The notes under the pieces were generated by a model. The model was not told the DNA's origin and ran no database searches. It was given only the letters and a program-made list of their open reading frames with translations. 64,000 nucleotides of DNA, from positions 3,887,501 through 3,951,500 of the forward strand of contig NZ_CP157875.1 in assembly GCF_040215105.1 (NCBI RefSeq), in the 5' to 3' direction. The translations under genes and the position numbers were made by a program. This stretch comes from Aeromonas veronii. Its GTDB lineage: Bacteria > Pseudomonadota > Gammaproteobacteria > Enterobacterales > Aeromonadaceae. Shown piece after piece: positions 29,396 to 40,800 of this stretch (positions are counted from its first letter, which is position 1; each line of letters starts with the position of its first letter).

Positions 29396-30145
29396 TCAGC
29401 CGCGACGCTGACGCACGGCTTCGAACAGGCAGACGCCGGTCGCCACCGAGACATTCAGGCTAGAGACGGCCCCCGCCATGGGGATGCTCACCAGTTCATC
29501 ACAGTGCTCACGGGTCAGGCGACGCATCCCCTTGCCCTCAGCGCCCATCACCAGCGCCATGGGGCCGGTAAGCTTGGCCTGGAACACATCGTGATCCGCC
29601 TCGCCGGCGGTGCCGACGATCCAGACACCGCGCTCCTGCAACTCGCGCAGGCTGCGGGCCAGGTTGGTGACCTGGATAAGCGGCACCACCTCGGCGGCGC
29701 CACAGGCGACCTTGCGCACTACAGAGGTCAGACCGGTGGCCTTGTCCCGCGGCACGATGACCGCATGGACCCCGGCCGCATCGGCGCTACGCAGGCAGGC
29801 GCCGAGGTTGTGCGGATCGGTCACCCCGTCCAGCACCAGCAGGAAGGGCTGGGCCTTTTGCTCGGCCAGGCCGTCCAGCAGGCTGGCCAGATCGTGCTCC
29901 GCCAGCTTGGGGGCCTCGATCACCTTGGCCATGATGCCCTGGTGATTGTTGCCCTCGGCCTTGTCGTCGAGCGTCTTGCGGTTCACGCTCTGCACCTTGA
30001 GGCCGAGGGATTCCAGCTCGTCCAGCAAGGGTTGCAGCCGGTCGTCATCGCGGCCCTTGAGGGCCCATACCTCGATGAAACGCTCCGGGGTGCGCTCGAG
30101 CAGCGCGGAGACAGCGTGAATGCCGTAGATCAGTTCAGTACTCAT
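29396..30145 (-). CDS. rlmB: 23S rRNA (guanosine-2251-2'-O)-methyltransferase RlmB
   Basis: A SpoU-family methyltransferase for Gm2251 of 23S rRNA. The 249-residue product starts [20 protein letters not shown] and has the knot motifs [35 protein letters not shown] and [17 protein letters not shown]. Its start overlaps the rnr stop by 4 bp (ATGA), the usual rnr-rlmB pair. Confidence 0.97.
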   Translation of the reverse strand: MSTELIYGIHAVSALLERTPERFIEVWALKGRDDDRLQPLLDELESLGLKVQSVNRKTLDDKAEGNNHQGIMAKVIEAPKLAEHDLASLLDGLAEQKAQPFLLVLDGVTDPHNLGACLRSADAAGVHAVIVPRDKATGLTSVVRKVACGAAEVVPLIQVTNLARSLRELQERGVWIVGTAGEADHDVFQAKLTGPMALVMGAEGKGMRRLTREHCDELVSIPMAGAVSSLNVSVATGVCLFEAVRQRRG

Positions 30146-32535
30146 TTAGTGCTCTTGGCCTTGTCGCGGGCCTTCTTGCCCGGTCGTCTGTTGCTGGGTT
30201 TGGCACGGCCGCCCTTGTCGGCCTTGACGCCATCCTTGCTCTCCTTGCGTTTCTCGTGACGCTGGGCGCTCTTGGCCTTCTCCTTCTTGATCTCGGCCTG
30301 CTTGCGCGCCATCTCCTTGGCGTTCTTGCCGGTGGCCTGGAGGGGCTCTTCCACCATCACGAAGTCGATCTTGCGATCGTCCAGATTCACGCCCATCACC
30401 TTGACGCGCACCTTGTCACCCAGACGGTAGCGGCGGCGGAAGTTCTCGCCGATCAGCTGCTGGTGCAGGGGGTCGAACTGGTAGTAGTCGTTGGTGAGGG
30501 TGCTGACGTGCACCAGACCGTCGATGTGGATCTCGGCCAGACGCACGAAGAAGCCGAAGCCGGTGACGCTGGCGATGACGCCGTCGAACTCGTCACCCAC
30601 GTGATCCAGCATGTACTCGCACTTGAGCCAGTCGGCCACGTCGCGGGTGGCGTCGTCGGCACGGCGCTCGGTCATGGAGCAGTGCTCGCCCATGGGATCG
30701 ACTTCATCCAGCTGGTAGTGATAACCACCACTCGGGGTCCACTTGTGACGCAGATTCCCCTGCTGCTCTTTGGCAGTCTGGTATTTGATAGCGCGGTGCA
30801 GGATGAGATCCGGATAGCGGCGGATCGGCGAGGTGAAGTGGGCGTAAGACTTCAGGGCCAGACCGAAGTGACCGATGTTGTCGGCCTGATAGACCGCCTG
30901 GCGCATGGAGCGCAGCAACATGGTGGAGAGCAGCTCCGCATCCGGACGCCCTTCAAACTTGGCGGCCAGCTCGGCGAAGTCCTTCGGCTCGGGCTCGAGA
31001 CCCCCCTTGAGCTCCAGGCCCAGTTCGGCCAGGAAGTCGCGGAAGCCGGTCAGGCGCTCTTCACCCGGACGATCGTGGGTACGGAACAGGGCGGCGGCCT
31101 CGTTCTTCTCGATGTAGCGGGCGGCCGCCACGTTCGCCTGGATCATGCACTCTTCGATGATCTTGTGGGCGTCGTTGCGCACCAGCGGCACGATACGGTC
31201 GATCTTGCGCTGGGCGTTGAAGATGAAGCGGGTCTCTTCGCTCTCGAACTCCACGGCGCCGCGTTGGTGACGAGCGTGCTTGAGGGCCTTGTAGAGGTTG
31301 TTGAGCTCCTCGATGTGGCCGATCAGCGGCTCATACTGCTGACGCAGCTTGGGCTCGCCATCCAGGATCCCCGCCACCTTGGTGTAGGTCATGCGGGCGT
31401 GGGAGTTCATCACCGCTTCGTAGAACTTGTAACCGGACATGCGGCCGGCGGCGGAGATGGTCATCTCGCACACCATGCACAGGCGGTCGACCTGCGGGTT
31501 CAGGGAGCAGAGGCCGTTGGAGAGCACCTCCGGCAGCATGGGCACCACGAATTCCGGGAAGTAGACGGAGTTACCGCGCTGATAGGCCTCGGCATCCAGC
31601 GCCGTACCGGGACGCACATAGGCAGACACGTCGGCGATGGCCACCCACAGACGCCAGCCGCCACCGCGCTTGGCTTCACAGAAGACCGCATCATCGAAGT
31701 CACGGGCATCTTCCCCGTCGATGGTGATGAGCGGCAGGGCACGCAGGTCGATGCGACCCTCTTTGGCCTTCTCCGGCACCTGTTCGCCCAGGCCCGCGAT
31801 CTCCTTGGTCACCTCTTCCGGCCAGGTATGGGGAATGCCGTGGGTGCGCAGGGCTATCTCGATTTCCATGCCGGGAGCCATGTTCTCCCCCAGCACTTCC
31901 AGCACGGTGCCGACCGCGTTGAAGCGGGCGCTGGCACGCTGGTTGATGCGCACGACCACCACCTGGCTCTGACGGGCCCCCTTGTTCTCCCCTTCCGGGA
32001 TGATGATGTCCTGGCCGATCCGGCTGTCATCCGGCACCACGAAGCCCACGCCGTTCTCGACGAAGTAACGACCGACGATGTCCGCCTCGCGGGACTTGAG
32101 CAGACGCACCAGACGCGCCTCCTGGCGGCCTTTGCGATCGATCTCGGTCGGCTGCACCAGGGCATAGTCGCCGTGCATCAGACGCTGCATCTCGCGGTTG
32201 TTCAGGAAGAGATCCGCTCCGCCGCCTTCGGGACGCAGAAAACCGAAACCGTCTTTGTGGCCGAGCACATAGCCTTTCACCAGATTCAGACGATCCGGCA
32301 GGGCGTAACATTGGTTGCGAGTGAAGACCAGCTGTCCGTCACGCTCCATGGCGCGCAGACGACGGCGCAAGGCTTCCAACGGCTCTTCCTCGGTCAGCTT
32401 GAGGACCTTGGCCAGCTCTTCACGGGACATGGGTTTCTCATGACCCTTGATGAGCTCCAGCAGCATCTCGCGGCTGGCGATGGGGTTTTCGTATTTTTCG
32501 GCCTCGCGTTGGAGGAAAGGATCTTTTTGAGACAT
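30142..32535 (-). CDS. rnr: Exoribonuclease RNase R
   Basis: A 3'-5' exoribonuclease that degrades structured RNA and takes part in tmRNA-linked decay. The 797-residue protein has an N-terminal HTH/cold-shock region, the RNB domain with catalytic [14 protein letters not shown], an S1 domain ([17 protein letters not shown]) and a Lys-rich C-terminal tail, close to the E. coli length (813). Confidence 0.97.
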   Translation of the reverse strand: MSQKDPFLQREAEKYENPIASREMLLELIKGHEKPMSREELAKVLKLTEEEPLEALRRRLRAMERDGQLVFTRNQCYALPDRLNLVKGYVLGHKDGFGFLRPEGGGADLFLNNREMQRLMHGDYALVQPTEIDRKGRQEARLVRLLKSREADIVGRYFVENGVGFVVPDDSRIGQDIIIPEGENKGARQSQVVVVRINQRASARFNAVGTVLEVLGENMAPGMEIEIALRTHGIPHTWPEEVTKEIAGLGEQVPEKAKEGRIDLRALPLITIDGEDARDFDDAVFCEAKRGGGWRLWVAIADVSAYVRPGTALDAEAYQRGNSVYFPEFVVPMLPEVLSNGLCSLNPQVDRLCMVCEMTISAAGRMSGYKFYEAVMNSHARMTYTKVAGILDGEPKLRQQYEPLIGHIEELNNLYKALKHARHQRGAVEFESEETRFIFNAQRKIDRIVPLVRNDAHKIIEECMIQANVAAARYIEKNEAAALFRTHDRPGEERLTGFRDFLAELGLELKGGLEPEPKDFAELAAKFEGRPDAELLSTMLLRSMRQAVYQADNIGHFGLALKSYAHFTSPIRRYPDLILHRAIKYQTAKEQQGNLRHKWTPSGGYHYQLDEVDPMGEHCSMTERRADDATRDVADWLKCEYMLDHVGDEFDGVIASVTGFGFFVRLAEIHIDGLVHVSTLTNDYYQFDPLHQQLIGENFRRRYRLGDKVRVKVMGVNLDDRKIDFVMVEEPLQATGKNAKEMARKQAEIKKEKAKSAQRHEKRKESKDGVKADKGGRAKPSNRRPGKKARDKAKSTK

Positions 32536-32668
32536 AAGCAGGCCTTTGAATAAGGAATAACGCAGACATTATATCGAAGGGGGGAGCTAATGGCATCCAT
32601 CGACTGCCTTTTGGCCAATCTCTCTGTCATACTGACCGCAGTTTGCAGGTATGTGAGACTCGGAATTC

Positions 32669-33691
32669 ATGAGCAAGGACTCGTTTGCCCAATCCGCCGC
32701 CTATTTGAAACAGGCGGTCCCCCTGATGATCAAGTATCAAATCCCCACCACCCCGAACAATTACCATCTCTGGTACAACTACGTCTCAGGGGACATGCCC
32801 GAGCTCAACAGTGCCGTCGATCAGGCGATCAAGCAGCAGGGCACCTTCTCCCTCACCACCTGTGAGCGCCTCTATCACCAGCATCTGGCCAACCAGGATG
32901 AACAACAGATGGAGACCATGAAGCTCAACCTGGCCGCCATGGCCAACGAGCTCAGCCACTCCATGCAGGATGCCCTGGTCGATACCGGTCAGTTCCAGGC
33001 CATGCTCGACAAGAGTTTTGACAAGCTCAGCCTCATCGACGACGACGGGCTCAGCCTGGATGACACCATGTCCATACTGCGGGAGCTGGTACGCGAGTCC
33101 AGGGACGTGCGCCTCTCCACCCTGCATTTTCGCAATCAGCTCAGCAGCGCCGAGAAGGAGATCAAGGAGTTAAAGGAGGCGCTGAGCGAGACCCGCAAGC
33201 TGGCTACCGAAGATGCCCTCACCAGCCTGCTCAACCGGCGCGCCTTCGATCTGGAGGTGGACAGCCTGATCCGCAGCCGTCAGCCCTTCTCGTTGATCAT
33301 GGTCGACATCGATCGCTTCAAGAACTTCAACGACGAGTATGGCCACCTGCTGGGGGATCAGGTGCTGCGCATCTTCGGCAAGCGACTGCGGGAGGTGAGC
33401 AAGGAGGGGATCACCGCCTATCGGCTCGGAGGGGAGGAGTTTGCCCTGCTGGCCCCCCGCCGCTCCCTGGCGCTGACCCGCCAGATGGCGGAAAGCCTGC
33501 GTCGGGCCATCGAGAAGATGTCCATTCTGGATAGAAAGTCCGGCCGGCGTATCGATCACATCACCGCCTCCTTCGGCGTCGGTGAGCACAGCGGCCAGGA
33601 GAGCGCAGACGCCCTGATCGAACGCACCGACAAGCTGCTCTACAAGGCCAAGGCGCTCGGCCGCAACCGGGTGATGCCGCTCCCCACCTGA
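32669..33691 (+). CDS. Diguanylate cyclase (GGDEF) with helical N-terminal region
   Basis: A 340-residue soluble protein that should make c-di-GMP: the active site is an intact GGEEF (in AYRLGGEEFALL). The N-terminal 165 residues are predicted helical and have no recognised sensor domain (starts MSKDSFAQSAAYLKQAVPLM). The residues where an RxxD inhibitory site would lie (just before the GGEEF) read KEGI, so product inhibition at that site is unlikely. Single gene, divergent from rnr; ends at a bidirectional terminator. Confidence 0.88.
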   Translation: MSKDSFAQSAAYLKQAVPLMIKYQIPTTPNNYHLWYNYVSGDMPELNSAVDQAIKQQGTFSLTTCERLYHQHLANQDEQQMETMKLNLAAMANELSHSMQDALVDTGQFQAMLDKSFDKLSLIDDDGLSLDDTMSILRELVRESRDVRLSTLHFRNQLSSAEKEIKELKEALSETRKLATEDALTSLLNRRAFDLEVDSLIRSRQPFSLIMVDIDRFKNFNDEYGHLLGDQVLRIFGKRLREVSKEGITAYRLGGEEFALLAPRRSLALTRQMAESLRRAIEKMSILDRKSGRRIDHITASFGVGEHSGQESADALIERTDKLLYKAKALGRNRVMPLPT

Positions 33692-33699
33692 TGCCTCAT

Positions 33700-33734
33700 A
33701 ACAAGAAGGCCGGTCAAGATGACCGGCCTTCTTC
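33700..33734 (+). terminator. Bidirectional terminator between the GGDEF gene and luxS
   Basis: AAGAAGGCCGGTCA-AGA-TGACCGGCCTTCTT, short T/A runs on each side, between two convergent genes. Confidence 0.85.
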
Positions 33735-33755
33735 ATTCCACAAACCCACTCGACC

Positions 33756-34265
33756 TCAGAGGCTCTTGAGCTTCTCTTCCGGCAGAGCCAGTTCGTCGTT
33801 GCGGTTGACGCCGATGCCACGCTCCAGCACCTGACGGGCGATGGCATGCGCCTCCTCCAGGGAGTGCATGGCATAGGTACCGCACTGGTATTCGTTCAGC
33901 TCGGGGATCTTGCCCTGCTCCTGCACGGTCAGCACGTCGCTCATGGCGGCCTTCCAGGCGGCACCCACACGGGCTTCATCCGGTGCACCGATCAGGCTCA
34001 TGTAGAAACCGGTACGGCAACCCATGGGGGAGATGTCGATGATCTCGACGCCGTTGCCATTGAGGTGATCCCGCATGAAACCCGCAAACAGGTGCTCGAG
34101 GGTGTGGATGCCACGCTCGGAGAGGATCTCCTGGTTCGGTACGCAGAAGCGCAGGTCGAACACGGTGATGGTGTCTTTGTTCGGGGTCTGCATGGTCTTG
34201 GCGACCCGTACTGCCGGGGCCTCCATGCGGGTATGGTCGACGGTAAAACTGTCCAATAACGGCAT
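33756..34265 (-). CDS. luxS: S-ribosylhomocysteine lyase LuxS
   Basis: Cleaves S-ribosylhomocysteine to homocysteine and the autoinducer-2 precursor DPD, part of the activated-methyl cycle. The 169-residue enzyme has the zinc ligands H54 and H58 (HTLEH) and C128, and the catalytic C83 ([11 protein letters not shown]). It begins 18 bp after the lipoprotein gene on the same strand, so it appears to be the last gene of a nadE-glnB-lipoprotein-luxS unit. Many relatives instead place it beside gshA. Confidence 0.97.
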   Translation of the reverse strand: MPLLDSFTVDHTRMEAPAVRVAKTMQTPNKDTITVFDLRFCVPNQEILSERGIHTLEHLFAGFMRDHLNGNGVEIIDISPMGCRTGFYMSLIGAPDEARVGAAWKAAMSDVLTVQEQGKIPELNEYQCGTYAMHSLEEAHAIARQVLERGIGVNRNDELALPEEKLKSL

Positions 34266-34283
34266 TTCTGACTCCTGATGTGG

Positions 34284-34907
34284 TTACGAGAACCAGCCCC
34301 CGCTGGGAAGCTGATCCTTGCATTGTCGATACTGGGCACCATAGCGCTGGGCACGGGCCTCTACCTTGCGGGAGACCTTCATCAGCCACCCCTTGGCTCG
34401 GTAGCTGCCACGCCGGTAGCCGCCCCAGCCTTCGTGATAATTGAGGTACTGGCCGTAGGCATCCCACTTGGAGGTGCCGTTCAGCCGCTGGGCCTTGTTA
34501 GTGTACCAGCCCATGAAATCGATGGCGTCGGCGAAATCATCCCGATCGCTCCAGCCGTTGCCGGTTTCCCGCTTGTAGTCGTCCCAGGTATCATCCTTCA
34601 CCTGGGCATAGCCATAGGCGGAGCTGGCACGGCCGGTCGGGATGAAGAGGAAATACTGCATCGGTGGCTGGGCATCGTGCACGAAGGAGGACTCCTGATA
34701 CATCATGGCCATCACCACGTGCACCGGCGTTCCCCAGCGCTCGGTCATCTTGAGCGCCGCCTTGTGCCAGTCCGGTTTCTCCCGAAAGATCTGGCACAGG
34801 TTCTCCGGCTGGGCTGGCGGCGTGGTGCTGCAGGCGGTCAATCCCATCAGCAGACCCAGCACCACCACGAAGCGCTTTCCCATCAACGGCAGAGCCGCTG
34901 TTCGCAT
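34284..34907 (-). CDS. Lipoprotein with lytic-transglycosylase (SLT-like) domain
   Basis: About 207 residues. A lipobox (GLLMGLTAC) follows a hydrophobic signal, so the mature protein should be lipid-anchored. The catalytic-type glutamate lies in MAMMYQESSFVHDAQ, followed by SSAYGYAQVKDDTWDDY, which resembles the SLT goose-lysozyme-like fold (EmtA/MltC-like). It probably cleaves or binds peptidoglycan. Start choice is uncertain: 34907 gives a normal signal peptide, while ATG 34934 would overlap the glnB stop as TGATG. Confidence 0.78.
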   Translation of the reverse strand: MRTAALPLMGKRFVVVLGLLMGLTACSTTPPAQPENLCQIFREKPDWHKAALKMTERWGTPVHVVMAMMYQESSFVHDAQPPMQYFLFIPTGRASSAYGYAQVKDDTWDDYKRETGNGWSDRDDFADAIDFMGWYTNKAQRLNGTSKWDAYGQYLNYHEGWGGYRRGSYRAKGWLMKVSRKVEARAQRYGAQYRQCKDQLPSGGWFS

Positions 34908-34933
34908 GTCAAACTTTCGAGGCAAATCCAACA

Positions 34934-35281
<348 letters not shown>

Positions 35282-36904
35282 TTACCAGTTCTGTTTGCCA
35301 AACCCGGACGTGATGGGGTAACGGCGATCCTTACCAAAGTTGCGGGCCGTGATGCGGGGCCCGACGGCCGCCTGACGGCGCTTGTATTCGTTGAGATCCA
35401 CCAGCCGGATCACCTTGCGAACCACCGCCTCTTCGAAGCCCTCCGCCACCAGCTCTGCGACCGAGGCATCCTCCTCCACATAGCGCTTGAGAATGGCATC
35501 CAGGATGTCGTAGGGGGGCAGGCTGTCCTGATCCACCTGATCCGGTGCCAGCTCTGCCGAAGGCGGACGATCGATGACCCGCTGCGGGATCACATAATCG
35601 AGGGTATTGCGATATTCGCACAGTTTGAAGACGAGCGTCTTGGGCACATCCTTGAGCACGTCGAAACCGCCCGCCATGTCACCGTACAGGGTGGCATAGC
35701 CAACGGACATCTCGCTCTTGTTGCCCGTGGTCAGCACGATGCGGCGACGCTTGTTGGAGAGCGCCATCAGCAGCACACCGCGACAGCGCGCCTGCAGGTT
35801 CTCTTCCGTGGTATCCCGGGCGGTACCGGCAAACAGCGGCGCCAGCTGGGTCATGAAGCCTTCGAACATGGGTTCGATGGAGATGATGTCAAACTCCACC
35901 CCCATCCGCTCGGCCTGCTCCTTGGCATCCTCCACGCTCATCTGGGCGGTGTAGCGGAACGGCATCATCACCGCCTGCACCTTGTCGGCTCCGATGGCAT
36001 CGGCCGCAATGGCCAGGGTCAAGGCGGAGTCAATTCCACCGGAGAGACCCAGCACGGCGCCCTGGAAGCCGTTCTTGGTGATGTAGTCGCGCACCGCCAG
36101 CACCAGCGCCTGATAGATCTCCGCCAATGGCGGGAGGGACGCCGCAGGCTCCTTCTCCTTCACCGGCTGGTTCTGCTCGAAGCGCACCACTGCCAGTTCT
36201 TCGGCAAACGGTGCCAGCTTGTGGGTCAGCTCGCCCTGGCCGTTGAACACCTTGGAGCAACCGTCAAAGATAAGCTCGTCCTGACCACACACCTGATTGA
36301 GGTAGACCAGTGGCAGACCGGTCTGGGCACAGCGCTCCGTCATCAACTCATGGCGGATCCAGGGTTTTTCACGATCATAGGGTGAGGCATTGATGGTCAG
36401 CAACAACTCGGCACCGGCAGCCTTGGCCGCCATGGCCGGACCCGATTGCCACAGGTCCTCGCAGATCAGCAGCCCCAGTTGATGACCACGGAAAGAGACC
36501 ACGCAGGTTTCACTGCCTGCGGTGAAGTAGCGCTTCTCGTCAAACACGCCGTAGTTCGGCAGATCCTGCTTGAAATAGCGAGCCACCAGCCTGCCCTGCT
36601 CGAAGAGAGACGCCGCGTTGTAGAGCGCGCCCTCTTCACGCCAGGGGTGACCGACCAGGATCGCGCACTGGCCAGCCCAGGCAGAGATGCGGGCCAGTGC
36701 GACCTCGACCCGGAGCATCAGATCGGCACGCAGCAGCAAGTCCTCCGGCGGATAACCGGTCAGCGCCAACTCGGAGCAGACCAGCAGATCGGCCCCCTGG
36801 GCGTCCGCCTCGGCGGCCGCGGCCAGCACCTTGTCACAGTTGTCTTCGATGGCGCCTACCGTCAGATTTAACTGGGCAAGCATCAGAGAGAGGGCTTTTG
36901 CCAT
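35282..36904 (-). CDS. nadE: Glutamine-dependent NAD+ synthase NadE
   Basis: Makes NAD+ from nicotinate adenine dinucleotide using glutamine. The 540-residue protein has an N-terminal nitrilase-like glutaminase domain (SELALTGYPPEDLL, KQDLPNYGVFDEKRYF, ICEDLW with the Cys) and a C-terminal synthetase domain (GLSGGIDSALTLAIAADA; SVGYATLYGDMAGGF). I use ATG 36904 as the family N terminus is MAKALSLMLAQLN; a ribosome site is weak. Confidence 0.96.
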   Translation of the reverse strand: MAKALSLMLAQLNLTVGAIEDNCDKVLAAAAEADAQGADLLVCSELALTGYPPEDLLLRADLMLRVEVALARISAWAGQCAILVGHPWREEGALYNAASLFEQGRLVARYFKQDLPNYGVFDEKRYFTAGSETCVVSFRGHQLGLLICEDLWQSGPAMAAKAAGAELLLTINASPYDREKPWIRHELMTERCAQTGLPLVYLNQVCGQDELIFDGCSKVFNGQGELTHKLAPFAEELAVVRFEQNQPVKEKEPAASLPPLAEIYQALVLAVRDYITKNGFQGAVLGLSGGIDSALTLAIAADAIGADKVQAVMMPFRYTAQMSVEDAKEQAERMGVEFDIISIEPMFEGFMTQLAPLFAGTARDTTEENLQARCRGVLLMALSNKRRRIVLTTGNKSEMSVGYATLYGDMAGGFDVLKDVPKTLVFKLCEYRNTLDYVIPQRVIDRPPSAELAPDQVDQDSLPPYDILDAILKRYVEEDASVAELVAEGFEEAVVRKVIRLVDLNEYKRRQAAVGPRITARNFGKDRRYPITSGFGKQNW

Positions 36905-37042
36905 GGCGATGCATCTTGAATTCGAAAATGATGGGGAATGATAAAGAAAAGGCGCTGGCTGTGCCAGCCCAACCCTTGGGCTTTGCGCTGGAGTTCTGGC
37001 CACCAGCAGATAAGATGTAACTAATCGAAGGAGAGATTTGCC

Positions 37043-37564
37043 ATGATCAAGGATGTGAAAGGATTCACGCTACTTGAACTGATGATCGCCGTCAGCCTAG
37101 GGGTCATCTTGCTCGGTATTGGGGCGCCCGCCATGTCGAGCCTGCTCAACGAGAATACGCTGCAATTTGAATCGCGCACCCTGCTTAAGTATCTGCGCTT
37201 CGCTCGCGGTCAGGCCGTCGACAATCAGCAAACCGTCACTGCCTGCCTGGCCAACGCCAGCGATAGCTGCGTCACCGCCAGCCCGACCCAAATGCTAGTG
37301 TTCGTCGATAGCAACGGCAACCGCATTTTGAATAACGGTGAGCAGCTCCTAGCAAGAAGCCATATTTTTCCTACAAACTTTAGTGCGACGAACCAAAGCT
37401 CAGAGGCCACCAAGCGCGCCACTGTATTTATCCCAGATGGAACCAGCCTTGTTACCAATACCACCCTTAATCTCTGCAGCCCAGGCAATGCCCGGGTCGA
37501 TCTGGTCATCGCCCCTTCCGGGCGCACCACTCAGTCAACCCAGGCCAATATCATTTGCCCCTGA
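37043..37564 (+). CDS. FimT/FimU-like type IV minor pilin
   Basis: A 173-residue prepilin with a short leader ending in Gly and the hydrophobic helix (KGFTLLELMIAVSLGVILLG), cut by PilD with the class III processing motif. The C-terminal beta domain has the GspH/FimT fold (RATVFIPDGTS). A strong site AAGGAGAG precedes the start. It is on the opposite strand to the rest of the pilin cluster and converges on it. Confidence 0.9.
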   Translation: MIKDVKGFTLLELMIAVSLGVILLGIGAPAMSSLLNENTLQFESRTLLKYLRFARGQAVDNQQTVTACLANASDSCVTASPTQMLVFVDSNGNRILNNGEQLLARSHIFPTNFSATNQSSEATKRATVFIPDGTSLVTNTTLNLCSPGNARVDLVIAPSGRTTQSTQANIICP

Positions 37565-37577
37565 TGCGTATGGCCTG

Positions 37578-37865
37578 CTATCGCAGTTGGCTAGCATCTT
37601 GCCGCATCCCCTCTTTTGACTGGAACTTGTCTCCCGCAGGACGACACTCCAGCAGTTTAAGCACAGGGACCACGGCACCGTTGACCTCGTAACCCCTCTG
37701 CTGGAATTTCTCCTGTACGGCCTGCTGGCTGTTGTCATTGACGGTTCCGTGCAGTACGACTCTCTGCCCGTTGGTCAATTCGACATAGCACTTCATGTCA
37801 TCCGCCAGCGCAACTCCTGACAGCAGAGTAACGAAAGCCAGCATCACTCTTTTAAGCGACTTCAT
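37578..37865 (-). CDS. TapY2-like periplasmic protein of the type IV pilus cluster
   Basis: A 95-residue exported protein with a signal peptide (MKSLKRVMLAFVTLLSGVALA) and a small Cys-containing domain (MKCYVELTNGQRVVLHG). The position directly after the PilY1 gene, with a 4-bp overlap, fits the TapY2 family known in Aeromonas and Shewanella type IV pilus clusters. Function is not established. Confidence 0.65.
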   Translation of the reverse strand: MKSLKRVMLAFVTLLSGVALADDMKCYVELTNGQRVVLHGTVNDNSQQAVQEKFQQRGYEVNGAVVPVLKLLECRPAGDKFQSKEGMRQDASQLR

Positions 37866-40800
37866 TGTGCCTCTCCCTCGTACAGGTAAATCTTCTTGGG
37901 CGACATATCCATCTCAGCCTCTTCCGCCCCCTGGGCACACTCCCCACTGCCGGTGCAACGCTCAGGCTCACCATTGCCTTCGTCTTTGAGGATGACCTCT
38001 TCCCCTGTGCCGCCCCCCAGAATACGGATCTTGGCATCATCCCCGGCATGGACCACCAGATCATCCGCCACCTTGTTTTGCACCTCGACATAGCGTTCGG
38101 GAGTCTCATTGCCATCCAGATCCACGACGTAGCGGAACGAGCTGCCGTAGTGCATATCCACCATGTATTGACGCGCCGCACCAATGGACTGGATGGTGCA
38201 CTGCTGGAATGACTGCACCTGGGGCAGGAAAGAGGTGAAATAGAGCTTGCCCTGCAAGACCACCCCGGTCCCCAATGATTTCTCCCCCTCTTCGTTCAAC
38301 CAGTTGGCCCACCCCTTCGCACTGGAGATCCCCGCCTTGACCGCCAACGTTCCGGCAGTGGTCGTCTGGGCCGAGAGCGGATCATTGGTGACATCATAAA
38401 GATCGGAGACCTGAATGGGGGTTCTGGCCGGTGACGTAGCAGTGCGCGGCGTGACGTCATAGTCACGCAGCATGAAATAACCGTTGCGGACGCTCGATTC
38501 GGACGAGGGGCGATTGCGATCACCGCTACCGATCAACACGGCATCGAAGGGGCGGTCTTGATAGGAGTAGGTCGTATTGCCCCCGGAAGTCGTTGCCGTC
38601 ACCTGCTTGTTGATGGTCCTCACCACTATGGGCTGGGTGAAGAAACGGCGATCGTCTGCCAGCGTCACGTCCGACCCCAGACTGGCAAACTTGAAGACCC
38701 GCCAATCCGACTTGGTGGCAGAGGGCAGGTCCATCCGCCAGATGTTGCCACCGGTATCCCCCACATAGATGCGATCAACCTTGTCATCCCCGTCACTATC
38801 CAGGGTCGCCACCGAGCCAGGCATGCTGTCTGTCATACCACTTACTTGTAAATGATCCGTCGCAGGGGTGTTAGCTGGTGTTGCACTGAAGATCAGTGCT
38901 CCTGTTGCAGCATTGACGATATAGATCCCTCTCCCCATGCTGTCATTGGTTCCCAACCCCTGAGCACTCTTGTTGGTGTCATACCCCCCCGTAAAGATAA
39001 GAACCGGCTCGGTCACTCCGGGGACAAAAGCCACCTCGGGGACCGACCAGGTCAATCCCAACTCACCAAAACCCGTGCTCTGGGCGTTCAGTCGCCATTT
39101 CAGGGTCGGGGTATTGGGACTAGACAGATCGAAGGCGTAATAAGCCTTGCCACCACTCCTCAGCCCGGTAAATACCCAGACAAAGTCGTTTTCGGAAGAC
39201 TTCAACACCCCGTTTCGATTGGCATCCTTGATGAGGGCAACGGGTGAAGAGTCGACACCATAGAGATGCTCAGCTGACTCGGCATTGACCCGCAGCGCCT
39301 GTTGATTGGCCAGAAACTCATAGGGAATTGTGGCCCAGCTCTCGTCTATGGTGTTGCCCATATCCTTGAACATGTGCAAGAAACCGGCATTCGTGCCAAA
39401 CAGGATCCGCAAATCTGGCGCATCCGCCATGTTGCCTGACTGGGGCCCGTAGTTCAGTACCAGCGGACGGGAATGAAGCGGATCCCCCATGATGTGGCTA
39501 CGGAGGGTGGTCGAGGTATCAAAGTCCTCATCGTCCACATCCAACCCTTTGGTCCAGTTGATCAGCTTGTCCAGCTCGGCCGAGTCGCCGACTTTCATCA
39601 AGGTCATCAATGCCGCCTCACTCCCCGCCTGAGAGACCAGATTCGCCTTGGTCAAAGCATCGAGCCGAGTCTGGGCATTGTTGATGACATAGAGATTCCG
39701 GTTGCTCTTGGCCGCCAACATGGCCTGCGCCCCTCCCTCTGCAACCCTGTTGCCATCTTTGGTTGATGACCAGTAGGTCTGGGCGCTGTCGAGTATGGTC
39801 CCATCAAACTTGATGGCAGGCAGGCCACGGCTGTCGGCGACATAACCGTCGGGGGAGAACATCAGTTTCTTCAGATTGCCCCGCCACCTTGGACCCACAT
39901 CCGGTTCGAACATGGCGTAATAGATATTGTTGAGGCTGCGGGTCCGGTCGAAGTTGTTGCTGGCGATGGCCGGAGAAACCAAGGAAGTGTTGATCCTGAG
40001 GATGGCGAGCAGGGACGCTTTCAGGGCATCGGTCAGGGCCGAGGCGTTGGTTGCCGGGTAATAGACACCACCACCACGACGAGCGGTTTCGGCCAGTAAA
40101 TTACCGGCACCGCTGATAGCTTCATCACCGAAACCAACGGTAAAGGTAGTGACCGTTTGAGTACCTGGAGAGACGCTATTGACGTCCTTGTGCTTCATAT
40201 AGCCAGCCAGTGCGGCCAGATAGCTACTCGACCGGTTATTTCCTGTGCCATAGGATACGGCCGAACCATAGGCTGCTTTTTCATCCGTTGAAAGTGTATT
40301 GATCAGCCCCTGAACGACGGAATCTGATGAGGTATCCTGGGTCGGCTCACCATCGGTGATATATATGACATAACCATTGTTGGAGCAGTTGTCATACGGG
40401 GCTTGATAGGTGCCGGCCGGGCTCTCTGCCGTGGTATCTCTCGGAGTGCCTTGCAGCCCATAGACGACCTGTTTGCCCCCAAAGAATTGGTAGGCCTCAC
40501 TCAGCGTTTCACAAAGCGGGGTATTGGTGCTGGCGGTCAGGGCCTCCACTCTATCCAATAAATCCTGCTCGCCACTTTTACCATTGGCCAGCGTAGCTTC
40601 ACTCCCCAATATGTCTCGAACGATTCGCCCGCCATTTGAAGAGTTGCTGTTGTTGGTATTGAATATGGCCAAGCCAAAATCGACACCCGGTGTCGAGGAT
40701 ATCAACCCTTTGACAGCATCCTTGGCAATACGCAGCCTAGATTCTTTGGAGTACCCGGTTGGGCCATAATACCACCGGATATAATTAGCCGAATAAATGG